Source of the DNA: Acidobacteriaceae bacterium
Lineage (GTDB): Bacteria > Acidobacteriota > Terriglobia > Terriglobales > Acidobacteriaceae
Direction of reading: 5' to 3'
NCBI GenBank assembly: GCA_031296355.1
Contig: JARLFX010000037.1
Location: forward strand, 1 to 16,134
Length of the DNA: 16,134 nucleotides
The translations under genes and the position numbers were made by a program. Below, piece after piece: positions 7,184 through 15,531 of the stretch; within the stretch, counting starts at the first letter, position 1, and each line of letters begins with the position of its first letter. The notes under the pieces were generated by a model. The model saw nothing but the letters and a program-made list of their open reading frames with translations, searched no databases and had not been told where the DNA came from.

Positions 7184-8182
7184 ATGCCCATAGCAAAAAC
7201 CATCTCCGTCGTCGTCATCGGTCGCAACGAAGGCGAGCGCCTGCGCGCCTGCCTCGCCTCCGTCGCCAACATGCACCGCGAAGACTTCACCCTCGAACTC
7301 ATCTACGTCGATTCCAACTCCACTGACGACAGCCTGCAGATCGCTCGCGCCGCCGGAGCCCGCACCCTCACCGTAGACACCCGCTACCCCACCGCCGGTC
7401 TCGCCCGCAACCTCGGCTGGCAGGCCGCTGGCAGCGAGTACATCCTCTTCCTCGATGGCGATACCGTGCTTGACCCTGACTTCGTCCGCACCGCCCTCCC
7501 CAGCTTCGCCGATAGCACCATCGCCGCCGTCTGCGGCAACCGTCGCGAAGCCCGCCCCGATCGCTCCATCTACAACCGCGTCTTCGATCTCGATTGGAAC
7601 GGCCCCGCCGGACTGGTCGATTACTGCGGCGGCGATGCACTCTTCCTTCGCTGCGCGCTCGAACTCTGCAACGGCTACGACCCCTCGCTCATCGCCGGCG
7701 AAGAGCCTGACCTCTGCCGCCGCCTCCGCGCCCACAGCCTGCGCGTCCTGCACATGGACATTCCCATGACGCTGCACGATCTCGCCATCACCCGCTTCTC
7801 GCAGTGGTGGCAGCGTCACACCCGCACCGGCTACGCCTACGCGCAGATCAGCGAACGCTACCGCAACACGCCCATTCCGCTCTGGCTGCGCGAGTCCCGC
7901 TCCAACATCCTCCGCGCCGTCGCCCTCACGCTGCTCCTCAACCTCTCCATCCTCTGCGCCCTCGCGCTGTGGTCTCTGCTTCCGCTGCTCTTCGGCCTGC
8001 TCTTCTTCGCATCACTCGTCCAGCGCACTGCCCTTCGAGCCCGCGGCAAGGGCGCAGACGTCCCCACCCGCCTCGCCTACGGCGTCCACTCCCACCTGCA
8101 GCAGATTCCCATCTTCATCGGCCAGCTCAACTACCGCACCCGCCGCCGCAAAACCCGGCCACAGCTCGTCGAATACAAGTAG
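7184..8182 (+). CDS. GT2-family glycosyltransferase with C-terminal membrane segments
   Basis: A 332-residue enzyme. The GT-A domain has ISVVVIGRNEGERLRACL (7-24), VDSNSTDDS (42-50), the DXD motif in FLDGDTVLDPDF (89-100) and GEEPDLCRRL (172-181) with the putative catalytic acid residues. RFSQWWQRHTRTGY (204-217) corresponds to the conserved basic/Trp segment after the catalytic region. Residues about 244-282 are strongly hydrophobic and probably make two membrane passes, anchoring the enzyme to the inner membrane, where lipid-linked sugars are assembled. The start is ATG at 7184, preceded by a 123-base gap that holds two REP hairpins. The stop is 10 bases before engB, so the two genes are probably cotranscribed. 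The donor and acceptor sugars are not determinable. Confidence 0.87.
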   Translation: MPIAKTISVVVIGRNEGERLRACLASVANMHREDFTLELIYVDSNSTDDSLQIARAAGARTLTVDTRYPTAGLARNLGWQAAGSEYILFLDGDTVLDPDFVRTALPSFADSTIAAVCGNRREARPDRSIYNRVFDLDWNGPAGLVDYCGGDALFLRCALELCNGYDPSLIAGEEPDLCRRLRAHSLRVLHMDIPMTLHDLAITRFSQWWQRHTRTGYAYAQISERYRNTPIPLWLRESRSNILRAVALTLLLNLSILCALALWSLLPLLFGLLFFASLVQRTALRARGKGADVPTRLAYGVHSHLQQIPIFIGQLNYRTRRRKTRPQLVEYK

Positions 8183-8192
8183 ACTGGTTGGG

Positions 8193-8807
8193 ATGCGTCT
8201 CAATCCCACATTCCTGCTCTCCGCCACGGACCCCGCCCACTTCCCCGATGCGCTCAAAACGCACAACGCGCCGGAAGTCGCCTTCCTGGGCCGCTCCAAC
8301 GTAGGCAAATCCAGCCTGATCAACGCTCTCCTCGGCTCCAGGCAGGCGCACGTCTCCTCCACCCCGGGCCGCACCCGCGCCATTAACTTTTTCGCTCTGC
8401 ATGAAGGCGTCGGCCTGCAAAAGAAGCTTCGCCCCGAACTCATCCTCGCCGATCTACCCGGCTACGGCTACGCCAAGATCTCCAAATCCATCTCCGCCGA
8501 GTGGCCCAAGTTCATTGAGCCCTACCTGGCCGAGCGCCAGACCCTCGCCCTCTGCGTCTGCCTGATTGACACCAACGTCCCGCCGCAATCCAACGACGCC
8601 CACCTGCTGGACTTCATCCGCCAGGTCGAGCGCCCCTTCGTCGTCGTCGGCACCAAGTCAGACAAGCTCTCCAGCAACCAGCTCAATAAGTCCCTCGCCC
8701 TGCTCAAGCGCGAGCATCAGCTGGAAGAGATTCTCCCCTGCTCCGCCAAGACCAGCGCCGGCCTGAAAGCCCTCTGGGCCCGCATGATGCTCGCCGGCCA
8801 AAAATAA
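8193..8807 (+). CDS. engB: Ribosome biogenesis GTP-binding protein EngB (YsxC/YihA)
   Basis: A 204-residue TrmE-Era-EngA-EngB-Septin-type GTPase that assists late assembly of the large ribosomal subunit. The G motifs are in order: G1 GRSNVGKS (33-40), G2 region SSTPGRTRAINFF (55-67), G3 DLPGYG (87-92), G4 TKSD (154-157) and G5 SAK (184-186). GRSNVGKSSLINAL and DLPGYGYA are diagnostic of EngB. Length is normal. One deviation: where many EngB proteins have an Asp-x-Arg-His motif after the central strand, this one reads LIDTNVPPQSND, lacking Arg and His. There is also a small insertion (GVGLQKKLRP) before the G3 strand. It follows the second GT2 by 10 bases, and a REP hairpin begins 16 bases after its stop. 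Confidence 0.96.
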   Translation: MRLNPTFLLSATDPAHFPDALKTHNAPEVAFLGRSNVGKSSLINALLGSRQAHVSSTPGRTRAINFFALHEGVGLQKKLRPELILADLPGYGYAKISKSISAEWPKFIEPYLAERQTLALCVCLIDTNVPPQSNDAHLLDFIRQVERPFVVVGTKSDKLSSNQLNKSLALLKREHQLEEILPCSAKTSAGLKALWARMMLAGQK

Positions 8808-8822
8808 TCAATTGATAACTTT

Positions 8823-8848
8823 GTCATTCTGAGCGCAGCGAAGAATCT
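8823..8848 (+). repeat. REP-family hairpin, copy 9
   Basis: A perfect consensus copy (ATTCT/AGAAT, GC/GC, loop GCA) starting 16 bases after the engB stop. It is followed by CTGCTTTTGGCTTTG and further T/G/C-rich sequence that looks like an expanded version of the usual tail. Confidence 0.88.
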
Positions 8849-8902
8849 GCTTTTGGCTTTGCTCTTGCCTCTGGCTTTATCTTTGCTCTTGCTTTAGGGC
8901 AC

Positions 8903-8965
8903 GTGCGAGCTTTAGCCCACACAATCAAATCCCGCCACAACCTGGGCTTCAGCCCATGAGGTACG
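8903..8965 (+). repeat. Paired TTCA/TTTA-loop hairpins, pair B
   Basis: The first hairpin is GTGCGAGC-TTTA-GCCCACAC (8903-8922) with two mismatched pairs. The second is TGGGC-TTCA-GCCCA (8943-8956), perfect, followed by TGAGGTACGCTT exactly as in pair A. The loops start at 8911 and 8948, 37 bases apart. Confidence 0.82.
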
Positions 8966-9009
8966 CTTCTACGTCTGCGACCACCGGAAAGCCGCCTTTG
9001 CGCGCAGCA

Positions 9010-9429
9010 CTACCATGAGCTGTAAGAAGTCCCGTCGGTCGCCGTCTCCTGCGCCCCGCTATGCACATTCGTAATCCCCGGATCGGTCTGGTCCAGGTTG
9101 TACATCGCATCATCCTGCACGGTCATCCATGTATCGCTGCGCCGCGTGATCGGGTCCTGAGGAATCTTCTGCAGATAGCCCGCGCTCACCAGATCATCCA
9201 GCCCCTGCGGCCCCTTCTGCTTGTCCACCGTGTACGAATCAATCGCTCCGCGCATCGTCCGCAGGTCTTCCTTCAGCACGGCCTCCCGCGCCATCTGCAC
9301 CGAACGCTCGTACTTGGGCACGGCGATCATCATCAGCACGCCAATGATCAGCATCACGATCACCAGCTCCACCAGCGTGAAGCCCTCGCGCGCCTTATCT
9401 GCCCGGATTGTTGCCCACCGTCTCGTCAT
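9010..9429 (-). CDS. GspG-like pseudopilin (type II secretion/type IV pilus-like), second copy
   Basis: A 139-residue pseudopilin. A 16-residue positively charged leader ends in Gly16, followed by FTLVELVIVMLIIGVLMMIAVPKY (17-40), the class III prepilin signature with Phe at +1 and Glu at +5 (Glu21). It would be cut by prepilin peptidase and assembled in the inner membrane. The soluble part has EDLRTMRGAIDSY, as in the GspG helix, then PQDPITRRSDTW and the terminal DGTSYSSW. The GspG pattern of a proline-rich loop followed by a NVHSG segment is kept. It starts 3 bases after the stop of the preceding pseudopilin gene, so they are an operon, and it is the last gene of the secretin cluster. Confidence 0.86.
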   Translation of the reverse strand: MTRRWATIRADKAREGFTLVELVIVMLIIGVLMMIAVPKYERSVQMAREAVLKEDLRTMRGAIDSYTVDKQKGPQGLDDLVSAGYLQKIPQDPITRRSDTWMTVQDDAMYNLDQTDPGITNVHSGAQETATDGTSYSSW

Positions 9430-9432
9430 TGC

Positions 9433-9915
9433 TTACCAGTCTGAATACTTGCTGCCGTCCAGCGCCTTGCCATAGCTCTTGGTGTGAACATCAAAAACGT
9501 TCTGCCCGCCCCAGCTGTCTGAATCCGGATCATCCTGCATCGCGCGCAGACCCCAGTCCTTGCTGTGCGTCATCGGGTCCACCGGAATTCCCCGCAGGAA
9601 CTTCAACTTCTTGTCCTGCACATCCACGCCGTTCACCAGCGTCTCCAGGTCCGGCGGATAGTTGAAACTGTCTGCCTTGGTAATGAACGCGCCCTTGTCC
9701 GCCGCGTCCTTGTACCGGTCGATGGCATCGCGCATCATCCACAGGTCGCGCCGCAGCTCCTTCTCTTTCTCGCGCTTCACCTGGAACCGCGCAAGCGGCA
9801 GCGCCGCTCCCGCCAGAATACCCAGGATCGCAATCACGATGATGAGTTCCACCAGCGTCAGTCCATGCTCGCCCCGGCGGGTCTCATCTCGCTCCGCAAT
9901 GAAATGGCGCAACAT
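9433..9915 (-). CDS. GspG-like pseudopilin (type II secretion/type IV pilus-like), first copy
   Basis: From ATG at 9915 the product has 160 residues. The leader ends in Gly18 and is followed by LTLVELIIVIAILGILAGAALPLARF, with Glu23 at +5; Leu instead of Phe at +1 is a tolerated variant. After the helix come EKEKELRRDLWMMRDAID, DKGAFITKADSFNYPPDLETLV, GIPVDPMTHSKDWGLR and a C-terminus DGSKYSDW that parallels DGTSYSSW of its neighbour. The two are therefore paralogues. GTG at 9927 is an alternative start, but AAGGTG lies about 9 bases before the 9915 ATG and favours the latter. The gene lies 77 bases downstream of the secretin gene on the same strand. Confidence 0.86.
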   Translation of the reverse strand: MLRHFIAERDETRRGEHGLTLVELIIVIAILGILAGAALPLARFQVKREKEKELRRDLWMMRDAIDRYKDAADKGAFITKADSFNYPPDLETLVNGVDVQDKKLKFLRGIPVDPMTHSKDWGLRAMQDDPDSDSWGGQNVFDVHTKSYGKALDGSKYSDW

Positions 9916-9992
9916 CCTTCTACTCACCTTCTGTTCGTTCCGGCTCTGCCTCCATTGCGAGCGAAGCGAGCCATTCGCCCTCCGCGCAGGAG

Positions 9993-12431
9993 TTACTTCA
10001 CATGCACGGTGGCTTGCGAACCCACAGCCGCGATGTTGCCCTGCGCACTGTTCTTCGCGCCCACCTTCACCAGCGATACCTTCGCATCGCCGCTCCCGGT
10101 TGCGCGGAAGGTCAGCGTGCAGATCGAGCCCTGCCCACTTACTCCGGCCACGTTCGGCGGACGCGATGCCGTGATCGTCACCAGTCCCGCACCGTCATCC
10201 CGATGCACCAGCGCCACTGCCTGTCCATCGCGCCCCAGCATCTCGCCTGCGTCCACGTTCACCAGTTGCAGCACGGCCGGGTTGAACTGCACCTGCATCG
10301 GCACGGAGAAGACGTCGCGTGCATTGCCCGCCATCACTGCCATCTGGAAGGTGCTGCCCACCGTCTGCGTGCTCTCCGGCGGCATCACGTTCAGCGCCAG
10401 CGTTGCACCGGCGCCAGTATCCTGCGCCGCCTGCTGCTGCATCTGTCCAATTGCCGTCGTCGCTGCATCCGCGGCCGTCATACCGCCGCGCGCCTGCTGG
10501 CTCATTCCGGCCACCGCAACGTTCGCTGCCGCACTCGCCGTCATGTTCCGGTTCGGGCTTGGCAACGGCGGATTAATCCCCCCGCTGGTCAGCCCCCCCG
10601 GCATCGTGCTGTCCAGATTGCGCCCCGCGCTATCGTCATCCACGGTTGTCACCGGCGTGCGCCGCAGTTCGATCTCCTGGTTCGTGCCCGTATCCACCGC
10701 GCGCGTATTCAGCGGGCTCAATACCTGCTCCCGCACGATATGCGGAATCAGCAGAAACACGATCTCGTCCTGGTTGTTCTTCTTGTCGTTCGAGGAAAAG
10801 AAATACTTCAGCAGCGGCAGCTCACCCAGCCCCGGTAATCCGGAGACGGCCGCGCTGTTGTCCTGCTCCAGCAACCCTGCCAATATGCTCGGCTCGCCCT
10901 CGCGCAGCTGGATCTGCTGTTCGATCACGCGCTGCGAGATGATCGGCTCGGTCACGCCGCTGATCGTCGTCTGCCCGCTCTGCGTCGAGATTTCGATCTT
11001 CATCTTCAACGAAATCTGCCGGTCATAGTGCACCGTCGGCGTCATGTCGATATTCACGCCCACATCCAGGTACTGGAACTGCGTCTGCACGCCCAGCGAA
11101 ACCGTCGTCGCCGCCGTGCCAGCAGAATAAGACCCGGTCGCAACCGGGATCTTTGAACCGATCTTCAGCGTCGCGCGCTGTCCGTCCGTTGCTCGAATCC
11201 GTGGATTCTGCAGCACCCGCGTATTGCTGTCATTCAGCAGCAGGTTGGCGGTCGCCGTGCTCACGCTCACTGCAAAATTCTGCGCATTCAGATTGCCCAG
11301 ATCATTCAGAGAAAGCTGGCTGCCGCTGTTCGACGTCGTGGTTGTCGTCGTACCAGACGACGATGTCGTCGAGTTCGCCGTCGCCAGCGTCTGCAACCCC
11401 ACACCGAAGGTCTGCGGCAGCGTGATGCCCAGGTTCCGCTCCTTCGCCTTGCTCACTTCCAACACAGCTACATCCACCACCACCTCGGGCCGCGTACGGT
11501 CCAGGTCGTTAATCAGCTTCTGCGCCAGCAGCAGTTGGTCGGTCGTCGCGCGCATCACAATGGCGTTCTGGCTCGGCACCAGATAGACCTTCACACTCGG
11601 GTCCAGCAGGTTGCGCAGCGCCGTCGTCACTTCGTTCGCGTCGTTCTGCTGCGAAGCGTTCGTCAGGTAAAACGTCTGCACCGCCAGGTTGTCCAGGTCG
11701 GTGCGCTTGGTGCGCGTGTTCTGCGCTACAAAAATCGTATTGTTCGTAACCGGCTTCCAGAATGTTCCCGCAATCGCGCCCACAATGCGCAGCGCGTCAT
11801 CCAGCGAAACGTTCGTCAGGTCCACCGGAATCCGCTTCGACGTAAAGTCCGGGTCAAACAGTACATTCAGCCCCGCCGTCTTGCCGATGGCCTGGTAGAT
11901 CACCTTCGCGTCTTCCACCATGTGCAGCGTAATCGGATCGCTGGAGAGCGGCTTCAACTCAATCGGTGCGCTCATGGAGCTGATCGCCTTCAGCGATGCC
12001 TGCTGTTGCGATATCTGCTCACCCTGGTAGCCGCCCGGCGTCGGTGCCGCCATCTGCTGCTTGTGGGTCTCTTCAATCTCCTGCTGGGCCGCCTGGTTCG
12101 ATGGATCGATCTCCAGTGCCCGCATATACTGCGTCAGCGCTGCAGCCGGATCGCCCATGGCGCGCAGCTTGCGCCCCTGGTCCACATGCGCTGCTGCCGC
12201 CTGAAAGCGGACGCGCTCATAGTGGGTCTTGTACTCCAGGTTCTTCGGATGTTTTTCGTAGGCGTGCTTGTAATCCTCAAATGCGGTGTCGTAATCCCCC
12301 CGCGCTTCAGCGGTCTGGCCACGTCGCACCCACGAGCTCGCGGTCTGCGCCTTGGCTACCGGCAACACCAACACGAGCAGAAGGAGGACGGGCAGCGCTC
12401 TCCACAAAAATGACTTCAGCCGGCGATCCAT
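9993..12431 (-). CDS. Secretin with N-terminal TPR and C-terminal cohesin-like domain (GspD/PilQ-type)
   Basis: The 812-residue product would form an outer-membrane channel. The order is: signal peptide MDRRLKSFLWRALPVLLLLV to about residue 28 (AKA); two to three TPR-like repeats (32-115); an STN-type domain (about 166-235); a secretin N domain (about 248-312, with LVPSQNAIVMRATTDQL); a Ser/Thr-rich linker (352-373); the secretin core (about 400-567) with VLQNPRIRATDGQRATLKIG, the GLPGLGELPLLKYFF signature and EIVFLLIPHIV; a low-complexity Ala/Gln/Met linker (570-675); and a cohesin-like beta domain (676-812; VFSVPMQVQFNPAVLQLVNV, ICTLTFRA). The open frame extends upstream, but ATG at 12431 has GGGAG before it and places the signal peptide correctly. 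The context of two pseudopilins supports type II secretion or type IV pilus-like function. No ATPase or platform gene is in the window. Confidence 0.9.
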   Translation of the reverse strand: MDRRLKSFLWRALPVLLLLVLVLPVAKAQTASSWVRRGQTAEARGDYDTAFEDYKHAYEKHPKNLEYKTHYERVRFQAAAAHVDQGRKLRAMGDPAAALTQYMRALEIDPSNQAAQQEIEETHKQQMAAPTPGGYQGEQISQQQASLKAISSMSAPIELKPLSSDPITLHMVEDAKVIYQAIGKTAGLNVLFDPDFTSKRIPVDLTNVSLDDALRIVGAIAGTFWKPVTNNTIFVAQNTRTKRTDLDNLAVQTFYLTNASQQNDANEVTTALRNLLDPSVKVYLVPSQNAIVMRATTDQLLLAQKLINDLDRTRPEVVVDVAVLEVSKAKERNLGITLPQTFGVGLQTLATANSTTSSSGTTTTTTSNSGSQLSLNDLGNLNAQNFAVSVSTATANLLLNDSNTRVLQNPRIRATDGQRATLKIGSKIPVATGSYSAGTAATTVSLGVQTQFQYLDVGVNIDMTPTVHYDRQISLKMKIEISTQSGQTTISGVTEPIISQRVIEQQIQLREGEPSILAGLLEQDNSAAVSGLPGLGELPLLKYFFSSNDKKNNQDEIVFLLIPHIVREQVLSPLNTRAVDTGTNQEIELRRTPVTTVDDDSAGRNLDSTMPGGLTSGGINPPLPSPNRNMTASAAANVAVAGMSQQARGGMTAADAATTAIGQMQQQAAQDTGAGATLALNVMPPESTQTVGSTFQMAVMAGNARDVFSVPMQVQFNPAVLQLVNVDAGEMLGRDGQAVALVHRDDGAGLVTITASRPPNVAGVSGQGSICTLTFRATGSGDAKVSLVKVGAKNSAQGNIAAVGSQATVHVK

Positions 12432-12672
12432 TCCACTCCCGTTCCTGACTTCCTGCGGTATCAAAATCTTTGCTTGCTTCTTTTGACGAACACCGTGCAA
12501 CTTCAGCACCGTACATTTTCTGACAATATTTCCGCCTCGGCTAAGCAGGACGCCGGAACTAGCCCACCAGCATCGCCGCAGGGCTCCCAAGGACCGCCGC
12601 GCAGCCCCGTCCAACTCGTATTCCAGAGGGTTAACCAGCCTGCCAAGTATAACAGTTGGCATCCACTTTCCC

Positions 12673-12699
12673 TTGCATCCCAACCTACCGTGCTACCAT
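12673..12699 (+). promoter_or_regulatory. Possible smpB promoter
   Basis: TTGCAT (12673-12678) is followed 15 bases later by TACCAT (12694-12699), which is preceded by TG at 12691-12692 as in an extended -10 element. A transcript would start near 12706, about 20 bases before the smpB ATG. The spacing is shorter than ideal and the match is partial. The region 12432-12725 must also hold the divergent secretin promoter, for which nothing convincing was seen. Confidence 0.25.
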
Positions 12700-12725
12700 C
12701 CAATTTTTACGTCTCTTCATCGTTT

Positions 12726-13265
12726 ATGGCACGCACACCCACACCCACGACCCCCAACCAGCCGAGTCCCACGGCCAAGCCCGCCCGTCCCCGCGACCCC
12801 GTCGCCGCCGGCCAGCGCGATGCCGCCTACAACCGCTCCGCCAGCTTCAACTACTTCCTCAGCGACCGTTTCGAAGCCGGTGTCGAACTCCGCGGTACCG
12901 AGGTCAAGTCCATCCGCGAGGGCAAGGCCAACCTCAAAGACGCCTACGGCCTGCTCAAGGACGGCGAAATCTTCCTGCTCAACGCCCACATCGGCCCCTT
13001 CTCCCACGGCAACGCCATGAACCACGAAGCTCTGCGCACCCGCCGTCTGCTCATGCACAAGGCAGAGATTCGCAAGCTCATGGGCAAAGCCAGCGTGAAG
13101 GGCTTCACCCTCATCCCCACACGCCTCTACTTCCGCAACGGCCGCGTCAAATGTGAGCTCGCCCTCGCCAAGGGCAAGCAGGATTGGGACAAGCGCGAGA
13201 CCGAGCGCAAGCGCGAAGCCGACAAAGAAGCCAAGGCCGCCATCGCCCGCAGCCAGCGCCGCTAA
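12726..13265 (+). CDS. smpB: SsrA-binding protein SmpB
   Basis: A 179-residue partner of tmRNA in trans-translation; it binds the tRNA-like domain of SsrA and helps place it in the A site of stalled ribosomes. The core begins near residue 35 with YNRSASFNYFLSDRFEAG. Then come VELRGTEVKSIREGKANLKDAY, FLLNAHIGPFSHGN, RTRRLLMHKAEI, LIPTRLYFRNGRVKCELALAKGK and the basic C-terminal tail DWDKRETERKREADKE (from about 155) needed for decoding-centre contact. Start ATG at 12726 is chosen because the frame upstream is unlike SmpB and covers the divergent promoter region; no strong ribosome binding site precedes it. The first 30 residues are a Pro/Thr-rich extension that most SmpB proteins lack. REP copy 10 starts 44 bases after the stop. 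Confidence 0.95.
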   Translation: MARTPTPTTPNQPSPTAKPARPRDPVAAGQRDAAYNRSASFNYFLSDRFEAGVELRGTEVKSIREGKANLKDAYGLLKDGEIFLLNAHIGPFSHGNAMNHEALRTRRLLMHKAEIRKLMGKASVKGFTLIPTRLYFRNGRVKCELALAKGKQDWDKRETERKREADKEAKAAIARSQRR

Positions 13266-13308
13266 ACTTCATCGCGGGACTATACAGACTCATCTCATTT
13301 TGAGCAGT

Positions 13309-13341
13309 GTCATCCTGAGCGCGTCTTTGCGCGAAGGATCC
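13309..13341 (+). repeat. REP-family hairpin, copy 10 (lengthened stem)
   Basis: The outer arms ATCCT/AGGAT (13312-13316 and 13335-13339) are perfect. Then GA faces GA, and the inner arms are lengthened to GCGC/GCGC (13319-13322 and 13329-13332) around a GTCTTT loop. It keeps the family design although the centre differs from other copies. Confidence 0.8.
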
Positions 13342-13398
13342 CGATGGTTCTTGCGTCACCCGCTCCGCCAAAGAGCTTCCAGCCACGAATGCGGGTGC

Positions 13399-13424
13399 CC
13401 CAGGTCTCGCTTTTGAGACCTGGG
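13399..13424 (+). repeat. GGTCTC-type hairpin repeat, copy 2
   Basis: Arms CCCAGGTCTC (13399-13408) and GAGACCTGGG (13415-13424) give a perfect 10-bp stem with loop GCTTTT. It is preceded by GCGGGTGC, as in the other copies, and lies 90 bases after the start of REP copy 10. Confidence 0.87.
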
Positions 13425-13522
13425 TGCGATGCCCCCACAGCCATAGCACTCATCCGATCACCACGCGAAGCACTCCGCCGTGCGCGCAGCACCGCAGCAA
13501 CCGCGTTACCATAGAAATAATC

Positions 13523-15061
<1,539 letters not shown>

Positions 15062-15105
15062 CGACCGCAGTACTTGCGAAAAAGTAATTGCGAAAATAAG
15101 AGAGT

Positions 15106-15133
15106 GTCATCCTGAGCCGCAGGCGAAGTATCC
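15106..15133 (+). repeat. REP-family hairpin, copy 11
   Basis: The outer arms ATCCT/AGTAT contain one mismatch, GA faces GA, and the inner arms are lengthened by one pair to GCC/GGC around the usual GCA loop. It starts 45 bases after the pepA stop. Confidence 0.78.
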
Positions 15134-15200
15134 CGAAGATATTCATTCACCCATGCCGTCGAAGAGCTTCCGCTGCACGGGTGCGATTCGTTGCGGGTGC

Positions 15201-15226
15201 CCCAGGTCTCGCATCAGAGACCTGGG
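15201..15226 (+). repeat. GGTCTC-type hairpin repeat, copy 3
   Basis: Arms CCCAGGTCTC (15201-15210) and GAGACCTGGG (15217-15226) with loop GCATCA. It is preceded by GCGGGTGC and lies 95 bases after the start of REP copy 11. The stem is identical to copy 2 and the loop is close to that of copy 1. Confidence 0.87.
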
Positions 15227-15288
15227 TTCGCAGGATGCTCCCATCACCACAAATCCGGGAATCAACCATCATCGTTGTTTTCGTTAAG

Positions 15289-15349
15289 GGCACGGCTTCA
15301 GCCGTGCCGAAAATGCATCCGAGCGAACATAGGCTTTAGAAGCTGCTGG
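15289..15349 (+). repeat. TTCA/TTTA-loop hairpin pair C (second hairpin degenerate)
   Basis: The first hairpin is GGCACGGC-TTCA-GCCGTGCC (15289-15308), a perfect 8-bp stem. A degenerate second member, TAGGC-TTTA-GAAGC, has its loop at 15335, 38 bases after the first loop, but its arms no longer pair well. Confidence 0.7.
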
Positions 15350-15371
15350 CATAGGCTTTAGAAACTGCTGG
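15328..15371 (+). repeat. Tandem duplication of a 22-base unit
   Basis: Bases 15328-15349 and 15350-15371 are two adjacent copies of a unit starting CATAGGCTTTAGAA and ending CTGCTGG. They differ at one position, G versus A. The unit contains the degenerate second hairpin of pair C. Confidence 0.9.
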
Positions 15372-15411
15372 AAAAGTCGTGGCTTCGCGAAAATGGTCTC
15401 TGTTTTGAAAG

Positions 15412-15470
15412 GGCGGGACTTCAGTCCCGCCGTAAGTCCAATCTTCTCCATGTGGCTTTAGCCACTGAGG
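15412..15470 (+). repeat. TTCA/TTTA-loop hairpin pair D
   Basis: The first hairpin is GGCGGGAC-TTCA-GTCCCGCC (15412-15431), a perfect 8-bp stem. The second is GTGGC-TTTA-GCCAC (15452-15465), perfect, followed by TGAGG as after pairs A and B. The loops start at 15420 and 15457, 37 bases apart. The stems differ in sequence from the other pairs while the loops and spacing are kept. Confidence 0.87.
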
Positions 15471-15531
15471 GAATGTTTCCAGAGCGGTAATGACTTCTTC
15501 AGCACCCTCTTTAGCCCCTGAGGTACCCGCA

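Larger units (their letters stand above)
8808..9009. repeat. Convergent spacer filled with repeats
   Basis: The 202 bases between engB and the minus-strand pseudopilin gene hold REP copy 9, a TTTGC/CTTGC-rich tail (about 8850-8895) and hairpin pair B. No gene is visible, and no classical hairpin-plus-T-run terminator was found for either side. Confidence 0.75.
13266..13522. repeat. 257-base spacer with a REP plus GGTCTC-hairpin composite
   Basis: The spacer holds REP copy 10 (13309-13341), the shared decamer AAGAGCTTCC (13371-13380) and the GGTCTC-type hairpin (13399-13424). The last 100 bases before pepA carry no recognised repeat. No gene is called here. Confidence 0.75.
15062..15531. repeat. 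470-base repeat-rich spacer downstream of pepA
   Basis: In order it holds REP copy 11, the decamer AAGAGCTTCC (15162-15171), GGTCTC-type hairpin copy 3, TTCA/TTTA hairpin pairs C and D, a 22-base tandem duplication and a partial TTTA hairpin end (about 15507-15528, with TTTAGCCCCTGAGGTACC). Nothing resembles a gene. It is the convergent junction between pepA and the minus-strand gene ending at 15532. Confidence 0.82.

Noticed and set aside
9953..9977. GCGAGCGAAGCGAGC motif between secretin and pseudopilin genes as another REP copy
   Set aside because: It contains direct GCGAG repeats but not the paired outer arms or the GTCAT start of the family.
9565..11028. 487-codon plus-strand frame across the secretin gene
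   Set aside because: It is an antisense shadow; the opposing strand carries an unmistakable secretin and pseudopilin sequence.
12474..12725. Upstream extension of the smpB frame
   Set aside because: The 84 extra codons do not resemble SmpB and cover the divergent promoter region; ATG at 12726 is a better start.
13507..13512. TACCAT as a -10 box just before pepA
   Set aside because: No -35-like hexamer lies at a suitable distance and there is no extended TG, so the match is too weak to call.
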